A DNA stretch of 24,176 nucleotides, from contig NMRA01001165.1 of NCBI GenBank assembly GCA_002633005.1, positions 1-24,176 on the forward strand. The letters are read 5' to 3'. A program made the position numbers and the translations under genes. Below, piece by piece: positions 9,155 to 18,155 of this stretch (positions within the stretch are counted from its first letter, which is position 1; each line of letters begins with the position of its first letter). The notes under the pieces were generated by a model that was not told the DNA's origin, did no database searches, and saw only the letters and a list, made by a program, of their open reading frames with translations. The stretch is from Phoronis australis. Taxonomy: Eukaryota; Phoronida; Phoronidae.

Positions 9155-10425
9155 TCTAGTCCAGGGCACCAGTAAGTGGTATGTAATATCAATATGTTTG
9201 GACCTCTGATGCACAATGGCGTTTTTTGGTCAGTGCAACAGCACTTTGACTGTCACCACAGTGCATACTGAAATTTGCACTCTACAACCACTCGCATCCT
9301 GTAGCAAAGCTTTTAAGAAGATGCCTTCTGGTGTTGCAGCATATATTAACATGTACTCTGCTTCACAAGTCGAGAGGGCGACCGTTGGCTGTTTTCTTGT
9401 TTTCCACGAAATCAGTGGACCCTGCTCAGACAACACAAAACCAAAACCTGTCATGTTTTTTCTATTCTCACAGTTAGAAAAACCTGCATCACTGAATCCA
9501 ATCAGTTTAAGAGTATTAGCTGACTTTCGAAAGTCTAGTTTCTTATCAATCGTGCTTTTCACATACCTAAGTGCATGTTTTGCCATGGTCATGTGGTTAG
9601 AGGTAGGTGATGACATGTACTGAGACAGTTCGGAGACAACATAGCACAACTCGGGTATTGTTGTTGTCATAGCGTAAATAAGGCTTCTTACTACCTCCCT
9701 CATTAGCTGGCTCAGCCTGCTAGTTACAGAGCTTGTTTATATTCTTGTCACATGGAGTAGATTTTCGTTTGCAATCTTGCATTCCAAACTTTTCCTATAC
9801 TCTCCTCAAATATTGAGACTGTCTCATGGTGTTCAAATTCTATACCGAGAAACCAGGAAATCTGGCTGATATGTTTCATTCTGAAAATCTCTTTTAAGCG
9901 CAGTTTCACATTTTCAAGTCTGGGGTAGAACTAGCAGCTATGATGACTTCATCTACCCATGTAAGAATAATGACCACTTCACTGTCGTAAATTTTAGTGT
10001 AAACACGTTGATCTACCAGTGACCGACTGAAACCCTGTTCAACTAATTATGAATGAAGCCAAAGGTGGTGAATAGGGGACTGAGCATTCATGCTTAATTT
10101 TATTCTTAATGAGAAGTGACTCAAAATGCTTTGGATGTAAACTCGCACCCCTGATTCGCTTTACTGTGCCGTAAGGGCTAATTACCGCAAGAAATTTTTC
10201 CGTTGCCCTTACTGAGTCACTTTTCTGTTTCAAAAAATATGTCATGATCAATCCAGAAAAGTCATCAACACAACCAAATGTACCTAAAACCTTTCCTTGC
10301 TAGGGGAAAAATAGGACTTGCTAAGTCAAAATGGACCAGCTCCAAATTTGATGTCGCTTGTTTCTCTGGGGTTCTGTTGAAACTGGGTTATTTTACCAGT
10401 GCCGAAGCATTTGTGTAGCTGGGTC
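9155..10425 (-). pseudogene. Degraded Ty1/copia retrotransposon pol (integrase, partial RT, RNase H)
   Basis: On the - strand from high to low coordinates: an integrase zinc-finger remnant (HKCFGTGKITQF, about 10410), a core with LELVHFDLASPI, VDDFSG and KNKIKHE-x-SVPYSP (about 10330-10060), then the rear half of reverse transcriptase. RT motifs include EQGFSRSLVDQ, WVDEVIIAAS in place of WVDD, and FLGIEF. RNase H follows (9703-9230) with SLIYAMTTTIPELCYVVSEL, GFSDAGFSNC and RKQPTVALSTCEAEYM, then NAIVHQRSKHIDITYH near 9170. Frameshifts and stops occur throughout, the front of RT is missing between about 10060 and 10040, and the integrase DNG-x-EF motif has a small deletion. No LTRs were recognised. 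This is a dead insertion. Confidence 0.88.
9230..9703 (-). pseudogene. Copia RNase H segment, longest intact open stretch of the element
   Basis: 157 codons without a stop. It starts near the R-x-VV-x-SLIYA motif, followed by SQYMSSPTSNHMTMAKHALR and FSDAGF with the first catalytic Asp. STCEAEYM carries the conserved Glu. The usual final part (the IAI/DN motif) is lost in a frameshift near 9235, after which the tail continues in another frame. Confidence 0.85.
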
Positions 10426-10889
10426 TGTTCATAGATGATTGCAGCCTATTGCTGATTATGGTGGACTCGATTGATGATGGAAGGAAAGCTTTTAAAGTTT
10501 TAAAGAAACACTACCATCCTAAAATGAAACCCAGGATCACCACACTGTATACTGTACTAACCTCCCTATGCAAGGACTCGACTTAATCAGCTACTGATTA
10601 TGTTATCCGGCAGGTAACATTGAGCGATAGTCTTCTTGTGGCCCTAATATTAAAGGGTTTATCGTTGCAATTCAAACCCTTGACGACAGTCATCACACTA
10701 TATTTTGCAGAGTTTAACTACACTTAATTAGGTAATGTCACATATATATACTGCTACGAGATTTTAATTTGCATGATTTATCCCAAAGCGTAAACATATT
10801 CTCAGAGATCTCAGAGACTTTTATTACTACTTTGCAGAAATAGTGTGGAGTGTAGGACTGAATGTTTGTCTCGAGCGTTAAGTTGCCTT
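10426..10889. other. No recognisable feature
   Basis: 464 bases of mixed sequence upstream of the copia relic. It may include more eroded element sequence, but no motif is readable. Confidence 0.5.
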
Positions 10890-11575
10890 TCATGAAATAG
10901 GTATGCACGGGAGAACCACTGTTTCTGACAACTTGTAAAACAATTTTCTTATGCCACTGTCAATTGCTTTTACCAACTTGGATGTTGAAGTCTTCTGCTC
11001 TAGAAAGTTTAGTAGGGCCCCTGAGTACTCGGACTGGGTCATCACATTGTCCAAAATAAATTTAACTTTGTCCTTATCTAGTTTTCCTTTTGTACCAGAT
11101 TTAGTATATGGTACTCCATTTACATTCCTGTTATGAGAATTTTGGAGGGTCAAAATTTTAAACATCATGTATTTTGCAGCTGACTGGTGAGGAAGAATCA
11201 TTTACAATTTCCATCATCTTTTGGTGAGTCAGAAAGGGTGCCACAGATGGCGCTGCTGGCAACTCGCTCTCTAACAAATCATCAACCAAATTTTGAGAGA
11301 TGACAACACTCTCAAAATCTGATAACTATCACTTTCCGTATCTGTGGATCGTGAATTGTGATTTTTGGTGGGTCCTTGCCTTCTAGTACAGCAAGCCGTT
11401 TTGACAATACTTCAACAGACTGCACAAACTTGTACTGATGCATCAAGACGTACTGTGATGCTTGCACGCCAGGTGACCTGAGAAGCGCACACTTTGCTGG
11501 CTCATGCCTAGCCGCTGACATGCTTGACAGTGAGCGTAGCAGTCCTAAAATGAAACAAAATTTTGTCAGATGCAT
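10890..11575 (-). pseudogene. Exon-like coding relic, unrecognised protein
   Basis: After a CATTTTAG acceptor near 11560 on the - strand, a frame reads LLRSLSSMSAARHEPAKCAL then ASQYVLMHQYKFVQSVEVLS and KRLAVLEGKDPPKITIHD. A second frame continues FESVVISQNLVDDLLESELP and PFLTHQKMMEIVNDSS. The first frame is then resumed with GVPYTKSGTKGKLDKDKVKF, ILDNVM and LVKAIDSGIRKLFYKLSE. The composition and continuity are protein-like, but at least two frame changes imply decay or missed splicing. The KLDKDKVKFI..V...L...I...I segment faintly recalls BEN-type domains; I would not assign it. Confidence 0.4.
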
Positions 11576-11779
11576 CTACAAACAACTTGTAAACCACATT
11601 ATTTTGAATTCTAAACCTAGGTTTTCATATGAAGGATTCTATGAATCTCAAAAATAAATTTGAACTTCACAAAATAGAAAAATGTCGAAGTCTGATTGTT
11701 GATCACCCTCTGAAAAATTGTTATTTGGGTCTTTACCAATTTATTTCAATCATGAGAAAATGTCTGCTGAAAACTTCCA

Positions 11780-12196
11780 GCTCAAATGATAATTAATGCT
11801 GAATCAGTCTTTCTAGAAGTTATTGAACAACTATAGTCTCTAATGCTGACTGTAGTCTCCGGCGTCTGCACGATGTGCTGGAACTCAAATGGCTGTGGCG
11901 AGGAGTGCCAGTCAGCCGTGACATCATCTGGCAGGTCTACACATTGCATGCTTTCCTCGAAAATCTCTTCACCTTGGCTAAGGAAATTGGATGCTTATCT
12001 TCCACCTGACACGTTTTCCTATAGTAAAGGTCTTTAAGCTGATGTTCGGATCCACAGTCTGCCGAAATAAATCATATATTAGTGGATTGAATATTCTGTG
12101 CTGACAACTTACATTCAGACTGCATTTTGTCCCAATTTGTGTTTAACATCATTTGAAAATTGGAGAATGAATTCTCGAAAAGAGCACCGGATTTCA
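11780..12196 (-). pseudogene. Two-exon fragment of an unrecognised gene (duplicate copy 1)
   Basis: Exon 12113-12196 (acceptor CGTTTCAG, donor T|GTAAGT, 84 bases, phase 1-1) reads KSGALFENSFSNFQMMLNTN then WDKMQSE. A 54-base intron (12059-12112) ends in GGCAG. The next exon starts at 12058 with YCGSEHQLKDLYYRK. About 30 bases later the coding sense passes to another frame: FLSQGEEIFEESMQCVDLPD, then WHSSPQPFEFQHIVQTPETT up to a stop near 11780. Comparison with copy 2 suggests an 8-base loss near 12020 that caused the frame change. The protein is acidic and I cannot place it in a family. Confidence 0.5.
11932..12148. repeat. Direct repeat, copy 1 (partner 12542-12766)
   Basis: Begins CAGGTCTACACATTGCATGC and ends near TTTAACATC. 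It is separated from its partner by about 390 bases. The copies differ at roughly one base in ten, with one indel of about 8 bases. Confidence 0.75.
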
Positions 12197-12390
12197 CTGA
12201 AACGCTTAAGGTAAATTTTCAGTGATCAATTTTAAAACTAATGTTAAGATTTTCAATTACGTAATGCGTAAGACAGGAACATGACTGAGAAATTCTTGAG
12301 TTACCAAGGGGTTAGTTTGTCGTAGACTGTGCTTTGCTTAAAAGAATAAAAAAATTACTCAGCTGGTCATGCCTATGTAATACTATTTCT

Positions 12391-12472
12391 GCTACCACTT
12401 CTACTACTACTACCACCAATATTTACAAGAATACTACTACTAATAATAATAACAATCATGTTAATAGTAATA
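12391..12472. repeat. Imperfect trinucleotide microsatellite (CTA/ATA)
   Basis: Runs of CTACTACTACTACC, ACTACTACTAATAATAATAA and AATAGTAATAATA, broken by short interruptions. It lies between the two direct repeats at 11932 and 12542. Confidence 0.75.
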
Positions 12473-12541
12473 ATACCCGTATTAATGATGATCCCATTCA
12501 ATAGAAAATACACTAATTCCTAGATCAAGATCATTTGAATA

Positions 12542-12766
12542 CAGGTCTACAAATTGCATGCTTTCCTCGAAAATCTCTTCATCTTGACTAAGGAAATCGG
12601 ATGCTAATCTGCCACTTGACACATTTCGCAACTTGTCCTAAATAAAGGTCTTTAAGCTGATGTTCGGATCCATAGTCGGCCGAAATAAATCATAAATTAG
12701 TGGATTGATTACTCTGTGCTGAAAACTTACATTCAGACCGCATTCTGTCCCAATTTGTATTTAACA
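12542..12766. repeat. Direct repeat, copy 2 (partner 11932-12148)
   Basis: Begins CAGGTCTACAAATTGCATGC in the same orientation as copy 1. It ends at TTTAACACTAA, where similarity stops abruptly. Confidence 0.75.
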
Positions 12767-12893
12767 CTAAGGGGCGGTCTATTACTCTGTGCCACTGGCT
12801 GACTTGTGTGATATTTACCATTCGGCCTTTTGGTGGCATTACAGTGCTTGAAGTGGGAATTACAAAACAAGCTTTTGTCAACGTTGCCTTCAA
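12542..12893 (-). pseudogene. Second copy of the two-exon fragment, splice acceptor lost
   Basis: Bases 12542-12766 repeat 11932-12148. The first exon reads GRMVNITQVSQWHRVIDRPL then VLNTNWDRMRSE to a GTAAGT donor (12730). The intron again spans 54 bases, but the acceptor AG is now CG (GGCCG, 12677-12678). The following exon reads DYGSEHQLKDLYLGQVAK and, one frame over, GRLASDFLSQDEEIFEESMQ. Upstream of LNTNW the two copies diverge completely. Confidence 0.5.
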
Positions 12894-13291
12894 TTAGTTT
12901 TGAAAACAACTGAACAGATGGAAAATCAAAATCAGCTAACTGGCCCCGATTTGATGTGTGGGTAACAAGTGTGTAGCTTTTGTCTTCCTAACTGTCACTT
13001 AATTATTTCATGAATTTCATCGCAACTGAACCCACCTCCATGCAGCCAACTGTCATTATCATTTTGAGCATTACGCTTGTGAGTGTGCCTGAAAGGAAAG
13101 ATCAGAGTCTATCCCCTCCTTGTCGACTCACTGACGTCTCCTCCATTTGTGCTTCTTTCTGTATTGTAACTATTGTGATTCCCCATCTCCATAATTTCCA
13201 TTATCACCGCCATCACTGTGGCCAATATCACTGTCATCACAACCCTTGCAACACTCGAGCATGTCCGTAATACTGGCTCTAGTCAACTTAC

Positions 13292-13366
13292 CAATCTTGT
13301 GGCTGCACCAAAAGTCAAATGATGTTACTGTTAATCCACTGTCCATCCACATCTTTATACCTTCAG
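13292..13366 (-). CDS. Putative 75-base phase 1-1 exon, unrecognised protein
   Basis: The acceptor TTAGCCAG ends at 13367 and the donor is G|GTAAGT at 13291, both good. It reads EGIKMWMDSGLTVTSFDFWC then SHKI. Its phase equals that of exon A1 and the 12113-12196 exon, so it could belong to the same - strand gene. Read without splicing, the frame runs on into an Asp/Gly-rich tail (CDDSDIGHSDGGDNGNYGDG) to 13170. Confidence 0.4.
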
Positions 13367-13379
13367 CTGGCTAATTTAA

Positions 13380-14130
13380 ATATGTACGTCTCAGGACCTT
13401 CACTGGGCAAAACCAGAGGTTCATTGGGAACTTAAAAACAACAAGCATAATAAATTCAGTTAATATTATTAACTGGTTACAATTTGACTAAGATCATTCT
13501 TACAGTTAAGATTACTCACTCACTGCTTCGACACCATAAAGGTTCTCAACAGGTGGGGACAATGCTGCGACAATGCTGCAGAACAAAATTCTTTCCCAAC
13601 CTGCTGGAAAAAGTGCCTTAAGTAAGGTGGGCCTGTAACAAAAAGAACTACAAACAAAACACAAGCAAAGTTATTTCTATTAAATTACACAGTTGACTAA
13701 AAAATTAGATGTGCTAAGAACCTTTTGATAAAAATTGGTAAACTACCCAGATGGATCAAGATCTTATTATATTTGATAAAAAGTGAAAAAGTAAAATGTT
13801 TTTGGAGAAAACTCGCTGAAAAAGGTGTACTGCCCATTTGGTCATAAATTCAAAAGGGCCAAGGATGGTGAACCTCTTTGACACCACTTTTTGCCTCAAA
13901 AATAGCAAACTTTTATCAACAACATGAAATAAAACATGAGAAAGTACTCAACTGATTTAGTTCACATTACATTACGTATAAGATACATTATGGCCTCTTA
14001 CAACAGTTATTGTATACTTATCGTGACCAACACTATTTAGCTACTCATAGCGTGTCATTTAATGGGCAGAGCATAGTCTCAAGAGCTACTGAAAGACCAG
14101 AAATCAGTGCTCATCTGAGTGTGGTCACAT
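13380..14130. repeat. Distant copy of the A/B/C module (partner 8100-8800)
   Basis: On the - strand: C3 (about 13905-13797), B3 (13632-13530; GPPYLRHFFQQVGKEFCSAAL, with an 11-base internal duplication CGCAGCATTGT-like) and A3 (from 13430; VPNEPLVLPSEGPE, then divergent). B3 keeps its CAG acceptor. The internal duplication breaks the frame. Confidence 0.65.
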
Positions 14131-14871
14131 GACCAAGCATTTTAGTAAAATGTAGTATTAAGGAGATACATTCATAGCAAAATGCTAGTGTCAATACAAT
14201 GACTGAGTTTTGGTTGAACTAAATTCTCAAAACTTTTGTTGCATTTTTCTCTCGTTGCTTCATTTTTGTTTTATGCTGATTTCCAAGTGTTTTTGAGAAT
14301 TGTGCATGAATTACATTATACCTGAAACTATTGATTGAATCTGATCAGCTATTTCTGAAATACAATTTTCAAAATTTGTCCATTGTAAGTTGAAAAGAAC
14401 ACAATATGTAAATCATAATAGGTACATATATTATGTAATAAAAAGTGATTCGCTTCATCTTGTACAAATACTGACAAATGTCAACAAATCTAGATGCCAC
14501 TCAAATGTCAAGTTTAGATTTTTTGCCATCAACTTGCAAAATGTTTCTACACATTTTGAAGACAAGCATGGGTAAAATATATAATAATTCCTGAATCGGC
14601 ATATAAGCTGCCTGCAGCAAAACACAAATTGCTTGTGCTGAGCTAGCCAAGAAGCATTTTTTAATGTGAATTACTGTTTAGTGTTAAGCCATTTTATGAC
14701 AATAACACATAACCGGTTCTTCTGAAAATTTAAACTTTTCTGTTTTGGTCCAAAGTCACGATTTTATAGGCTCATGTGGATAAATAAGGTAACAACTACA
14801 TGAAAAAGATATATTTTAACAATTTCAGTACAATCTGCCATACATGTACAAATGTAATAACAAAAACGATG
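14131..14871. other. No recognisable feature
   Basis: AT-rich sequence with no exon-like frames, element ends or RNA genes that I can see. Confidence 0.55.
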
Positions 14872-16718
14872 CTTAAACTTAAGAATATCTGTACAAGTAC
14901 GTTTTAAAATCGGTATCTCCTACTCTGGCCTAAAATTAAGCACAAATGCAAGTAACATAAACTCGTCTTAAATTTAAGAATTTCTGTACAAGGTCTGAAA
15001 TCTGGACTAAAATTAAGCACAAATGCAAGTAACATAAACTCGTCTTAAATTTAAGAATTTCTATACAAGATCTGAAATCTGGCCTAAAATTAAGCTCAAG
15101 GGTAAGTAACATAAACCCTCGCTTAAATGTAAGAATATCTGTACAAGGTCTTAAATATGGCCTAAAATTAAGCAAAAGAGCAAGCAACATACATGTACAT
15201 CCCGCTTAAATTTAAGAATATCTGTACAAGGTCTTAAATCTGGCCTAAAATTAAGCACAAGGGTAAGTAAAATACATGTTAATTCAGCTTAAATTTAAGA
15301 ATATCTGTACAAGGTTTTAAATCTGGCCTAAAATTAAGCAAAAGAGCAAGCAACATACATGTACATCCCGCTTAAATTCAAGAATATCTGTACAAGGTCT
15401 TAAATCTGGCCTAAAATTAAGCAAAAGAGCAAGCAACATACATGTACATCCCGCTTAAATTTAAGAATATCTGTGCTAGGTCTGAAATCTGGCCTAAAAT
15501 TAAGCAAAAGAGCAAGCAACATACATGTACATCCCGCTTAAATTTAAGAATATCTGTGCTAGGTCTGAAATCTGGCCTAAAATTAAGCAAAAGAGCAAGC
15601 AACATACATGTACATCCCGCTTAAATTTAAGAATATCTGTGCTAGGTCTGAAATCTGGCCTAAAATTAAGCAAAAGAGCAAGCAGCATACATGTACATCC
15701 CGCTTAAATTTAAGAATTTCTGTGCAAGGTCTGAAATCTGGTTTAAAATTAAGCACTAGAGCAAGTAACATAAACATGGCTTAAATTTAAGAAATTCTAT
15801 ACAAGATCTGAAATCTGGCCTAAAATTAAGCACAAGGGTAAGTAAAATACATGTAAATCCCGCTTAAATTTAAGAATATCTGTGCTAGGTCTGAAATCTG
15901 GCCTAAAATTAAGCATAAGAGCAAGCAACATACATGTACATCCCGCTTAAATTGAAGAATATCTGTACAAGGTCTTAAATCTGGCCTAAAATTAAGCAAA
16001 AGAGCAAGCAACATACATGTACATCCCGCTTAAATTTAAGAATTTCTGTGCAAGGTCTGAAATCTGGCCTAAAATTAAGCACTAGAGCAAGTAACATAAA
16101 CATGGCTTAAATTTAAGAATTTCTATACAAGATCTGAAATCTGGCCTAAAATTAAGCACAAGGGTAAGTAAAATACATGTAAATCCCGCTTAAATTTAAG
16201 AATATCTATGCTAGGTCTGAAATCTGGCCTAAAATTAAGCATAAGAGCAAGCAACATACATGTACATCCCGCTTAAATTTAAAAATTTCTGTGCAAGGTC
16301 TGAAATCTGGCCTAAAATTAAGCACGCATGTAAGTAATAAAATCCTGCTTAAATTTAAGANCTTAAATTTAAGAATATCTGTGCTAGGTCTGAAATCTGG
16401 CCTAAAATTAAGCACAAGGGTAAGTAAAATACATGTAAATCCCGCTTAAATTGAAGAATATCTGTGCTAGGTCTGAAATCTGGCCTAAAATTAAGCAAAA
16501 GAGCAAGCAACATACATGAACATCCCGCTTAAATTTAAGAATTTCTGTGCAAGGTCTGAAATCTGGCCTAAAATTAAGCACACATGTAAGTAATAAAATC
16601 CTGCTTAAATTTAAGAATACCTGTACAAGTTTCAAAATCGGCATCTCCTACTCTGGCCTAAAATTATGCACAAGAGCAAGTACCATAAATCCCGCTTAAA
16701 TTGAAGAATATCTGTACA
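14872..16718. repeat. Minisatellite of ~24 units, mostly 83 bp
   Basis: Units begin CTTAAATTTAAGAATWTCTG and continue with GGTCTGAAATCTGGCCTAAA, ATTAAGCAAAAGAGCAAGCA and ACATACATGTACATCCCG. Starts fall at 14872, 14967, 15044, 15122, 15205, 15288, 15371, 15454, 15537, 15620, 15703, 15780, 15863, 15946, 16029, 16106, 16189, 16272, 16348, (N at 16361) 16362, 16445, 16528, 16604 and 16695. Spacing is 83 for most, 76-78 for a shorter subtype, and 91-95 at both ends. 83 is not a multiple of three, so the open frames across it are not coding. Each unit holds a 12-bp palindrome. Confidence 0.95.
16361..16361. other. Single N inside the minisatellite (contig join)
   Basis: The N splits CTTAAATTTAAGA from another CTTAAATTTAAGAATATC, leaving a 14-base unit start. 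The three units before the N resemble the units that end the array after it, suggesting overlapping contig ends that were not merged. Confidence 0.7.
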
Positions 16719-17284
16719 GTCAACTTTCATTATCACCGTTCCCTTAGGCTTAAACTTAGTCACGTCTGTACTGAGTCAATGAACACCAAGAGCATTGCTC
16801 TAACTTAAATTTAACCAATCGTGTTCCTCAGGACTTCTTCCGTTCCCAACAACATCATTGACTCAAGACAATGCGTACATGGTTTTGATCCATGCAAAAT
16901 TACTAATTCAAAGACTAACGTATGCATTGCACTTGACTTGAGTTGCTACCGGAAATGCAACACCTTAAGAAACTTTAAGCGTCACTGTCCGAAATTCAGA
17001 TTTATGTACAATTCTTTGGTAGACCTACCGTTTTATCAGAAAAGAAAGCAACACCGTGTATTTACATTTTTGCAGTTTTTTGATCATAGCTCTAAGAAGT
17101 TGTTGGCTTAACAAAAATTTTAATATTTGGAGCAATGGAAATTTTACAAATGTTGAAAATTCTTAGTGCGCTTGCAATGACATAAAATCAAGCAAGTATC
17201 TATATTTCGTTGTGTTCAGCTATATAAGTGCAGTGCACTATTGTTTACAACCACATCCGGGAAGGTAACAAAATTAATTTAAGG
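16719..17284. other. No supported gene; downstream flank of the - strand gene
   Basis: A 96-codon + strand frame at 16821-17111 has no family resemblance. A possible polyadenylation hexamer for the - strand gene, ATTAAA, lies at 17124-17119, about 160 bases after its stop. Confidence 0.4.
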
Positions 17285-18155
17285 TTACAGTGTAGTACCC
17301 TTCAAGTCTCTGATTTTTTTTGAAACGAAAGCAGGGAGTCTTAGAGTCGGTGTCAAATGGAAAGGACAAATTAATCTTTGGGTGTCAATGATGACATGTT
17401 TAAAAGTACCATTTGGTTTAAGGTGTGGTTTCCACTGGGAATTCAATTTGCCAGAAAAACATTTGATTTTCAGTTGTTGCCCATTTTTTTGAATTTCTTC
17501 GACCTCTCCAACTTTGACTCCCTTCTGATTGTTTTTGGCTGTGTAAATAATCATAAAGCCAACAGCAGGGGCTGATTTTTTAATGACTCTACTTTCTTGT
17601 GCAACTGCTTCATTACTTTGGGCATTGTGCTTAGTTTTGGATTTTTTTTGGATGGTGCCTGAGTAAACCTGAGGGCAGTGTGTCTCCTTATTGCGCAATA
17701 ATGACAATGGTGTGCCCTCAGTTACAGCTGTTGTTAAGGGAGCTNAGCCAACAGCAGGGGCTGATTTTTTAATTACTCTACGTTCTTGTGCAACTGCTTC
17801 ATTACTTTGGGCATTGTGCTTAGTTTTGGATTATTTTTGGATGGTGCCTGAGTAAACCTGAGGGCAGTGTGTCTCCTTATTGCGCAATAATGACAATGGT
17901 GTGCCCTCAGTTACAGCTGTTGTTAAGGGAGCTTCTCTTTCATCAGCGCATATGTCAAGGAGATCCAAAAACCATTCAGTGCTTGTACCGGGGTATTTCT
18001 CGACAATTCTAGCCACCTCTGTCTCAGGAGCTTGTATGAGTTTTTGGAAGCAGTTGTACTGTTGGAAGTTCAGGTGAGCTTTTGATTTTCTACAGCATTC
18101 CTAAATGCTGGAAAATCTGTTTTTTCAAACCTTGGGGTTACTTTATCGGGTTTGC
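17285..18155 (-). CDS. GHTHEDID gene last exon, interrupted by frameshift and duplication
   Basis: Acceptor ATAATTCAG ends at 18156. It reads GKPDKVTPRFEKTDFPAFRN and AVENQKLT, then TGA at 18072-18070. One frame over the protein goes on with LNFQQYNCFQKLIQAPETEV, EWFLDLLDICADEREAPLTT and SLLRNKETHCPQVYSGTIQ. A missing base near 18074 explains this. A 188-base segment then occurs twice around the N at 17745; the 18-kb-side copy has a TAA (17833-17831) where the other has AAA. After the duplication come VGFMIIYTAKNNQKGVKVGE, VEEIQKNGQQLKIKCFSGKL and a stop at 17287-17285. Whether the gene is intact in the living genome is open. Confidence 0.7.

Noticed and set aside
9216-9623. 135-codon + strand frame
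   Set aside because: It is the antisense shadow of the copia RNase H segment.
10890-11201. BEN-domain assignment
   Set aside because: Only a faint pattern of hydrophobic spacing; too weak to name without a profile search.
15417-16644. Open frames of 60-78 codons in both strands of the minisatellite
   Set aside because: They repeat because the DNA repeats; the 83-base period changes frame every unit and no splice or start context supports them.
14872-16718. CRISPR-like regular repeat
   Set aside because: There are no unique spacers between repeats; the whole unit is repeated and the DNA is eukaryotic.
16821-17111. 96-codon + strand frame with several Cys and His
   Set aside because: Cys spacing fits no zinc-binding family I know, and there are no splice or promoter signals.
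17557-17933. True tandem exon duplication in the GHTHEDID gene
   Set aside because: Exact abutment at an N and near-identity point to an unmerged contig overlap instead.
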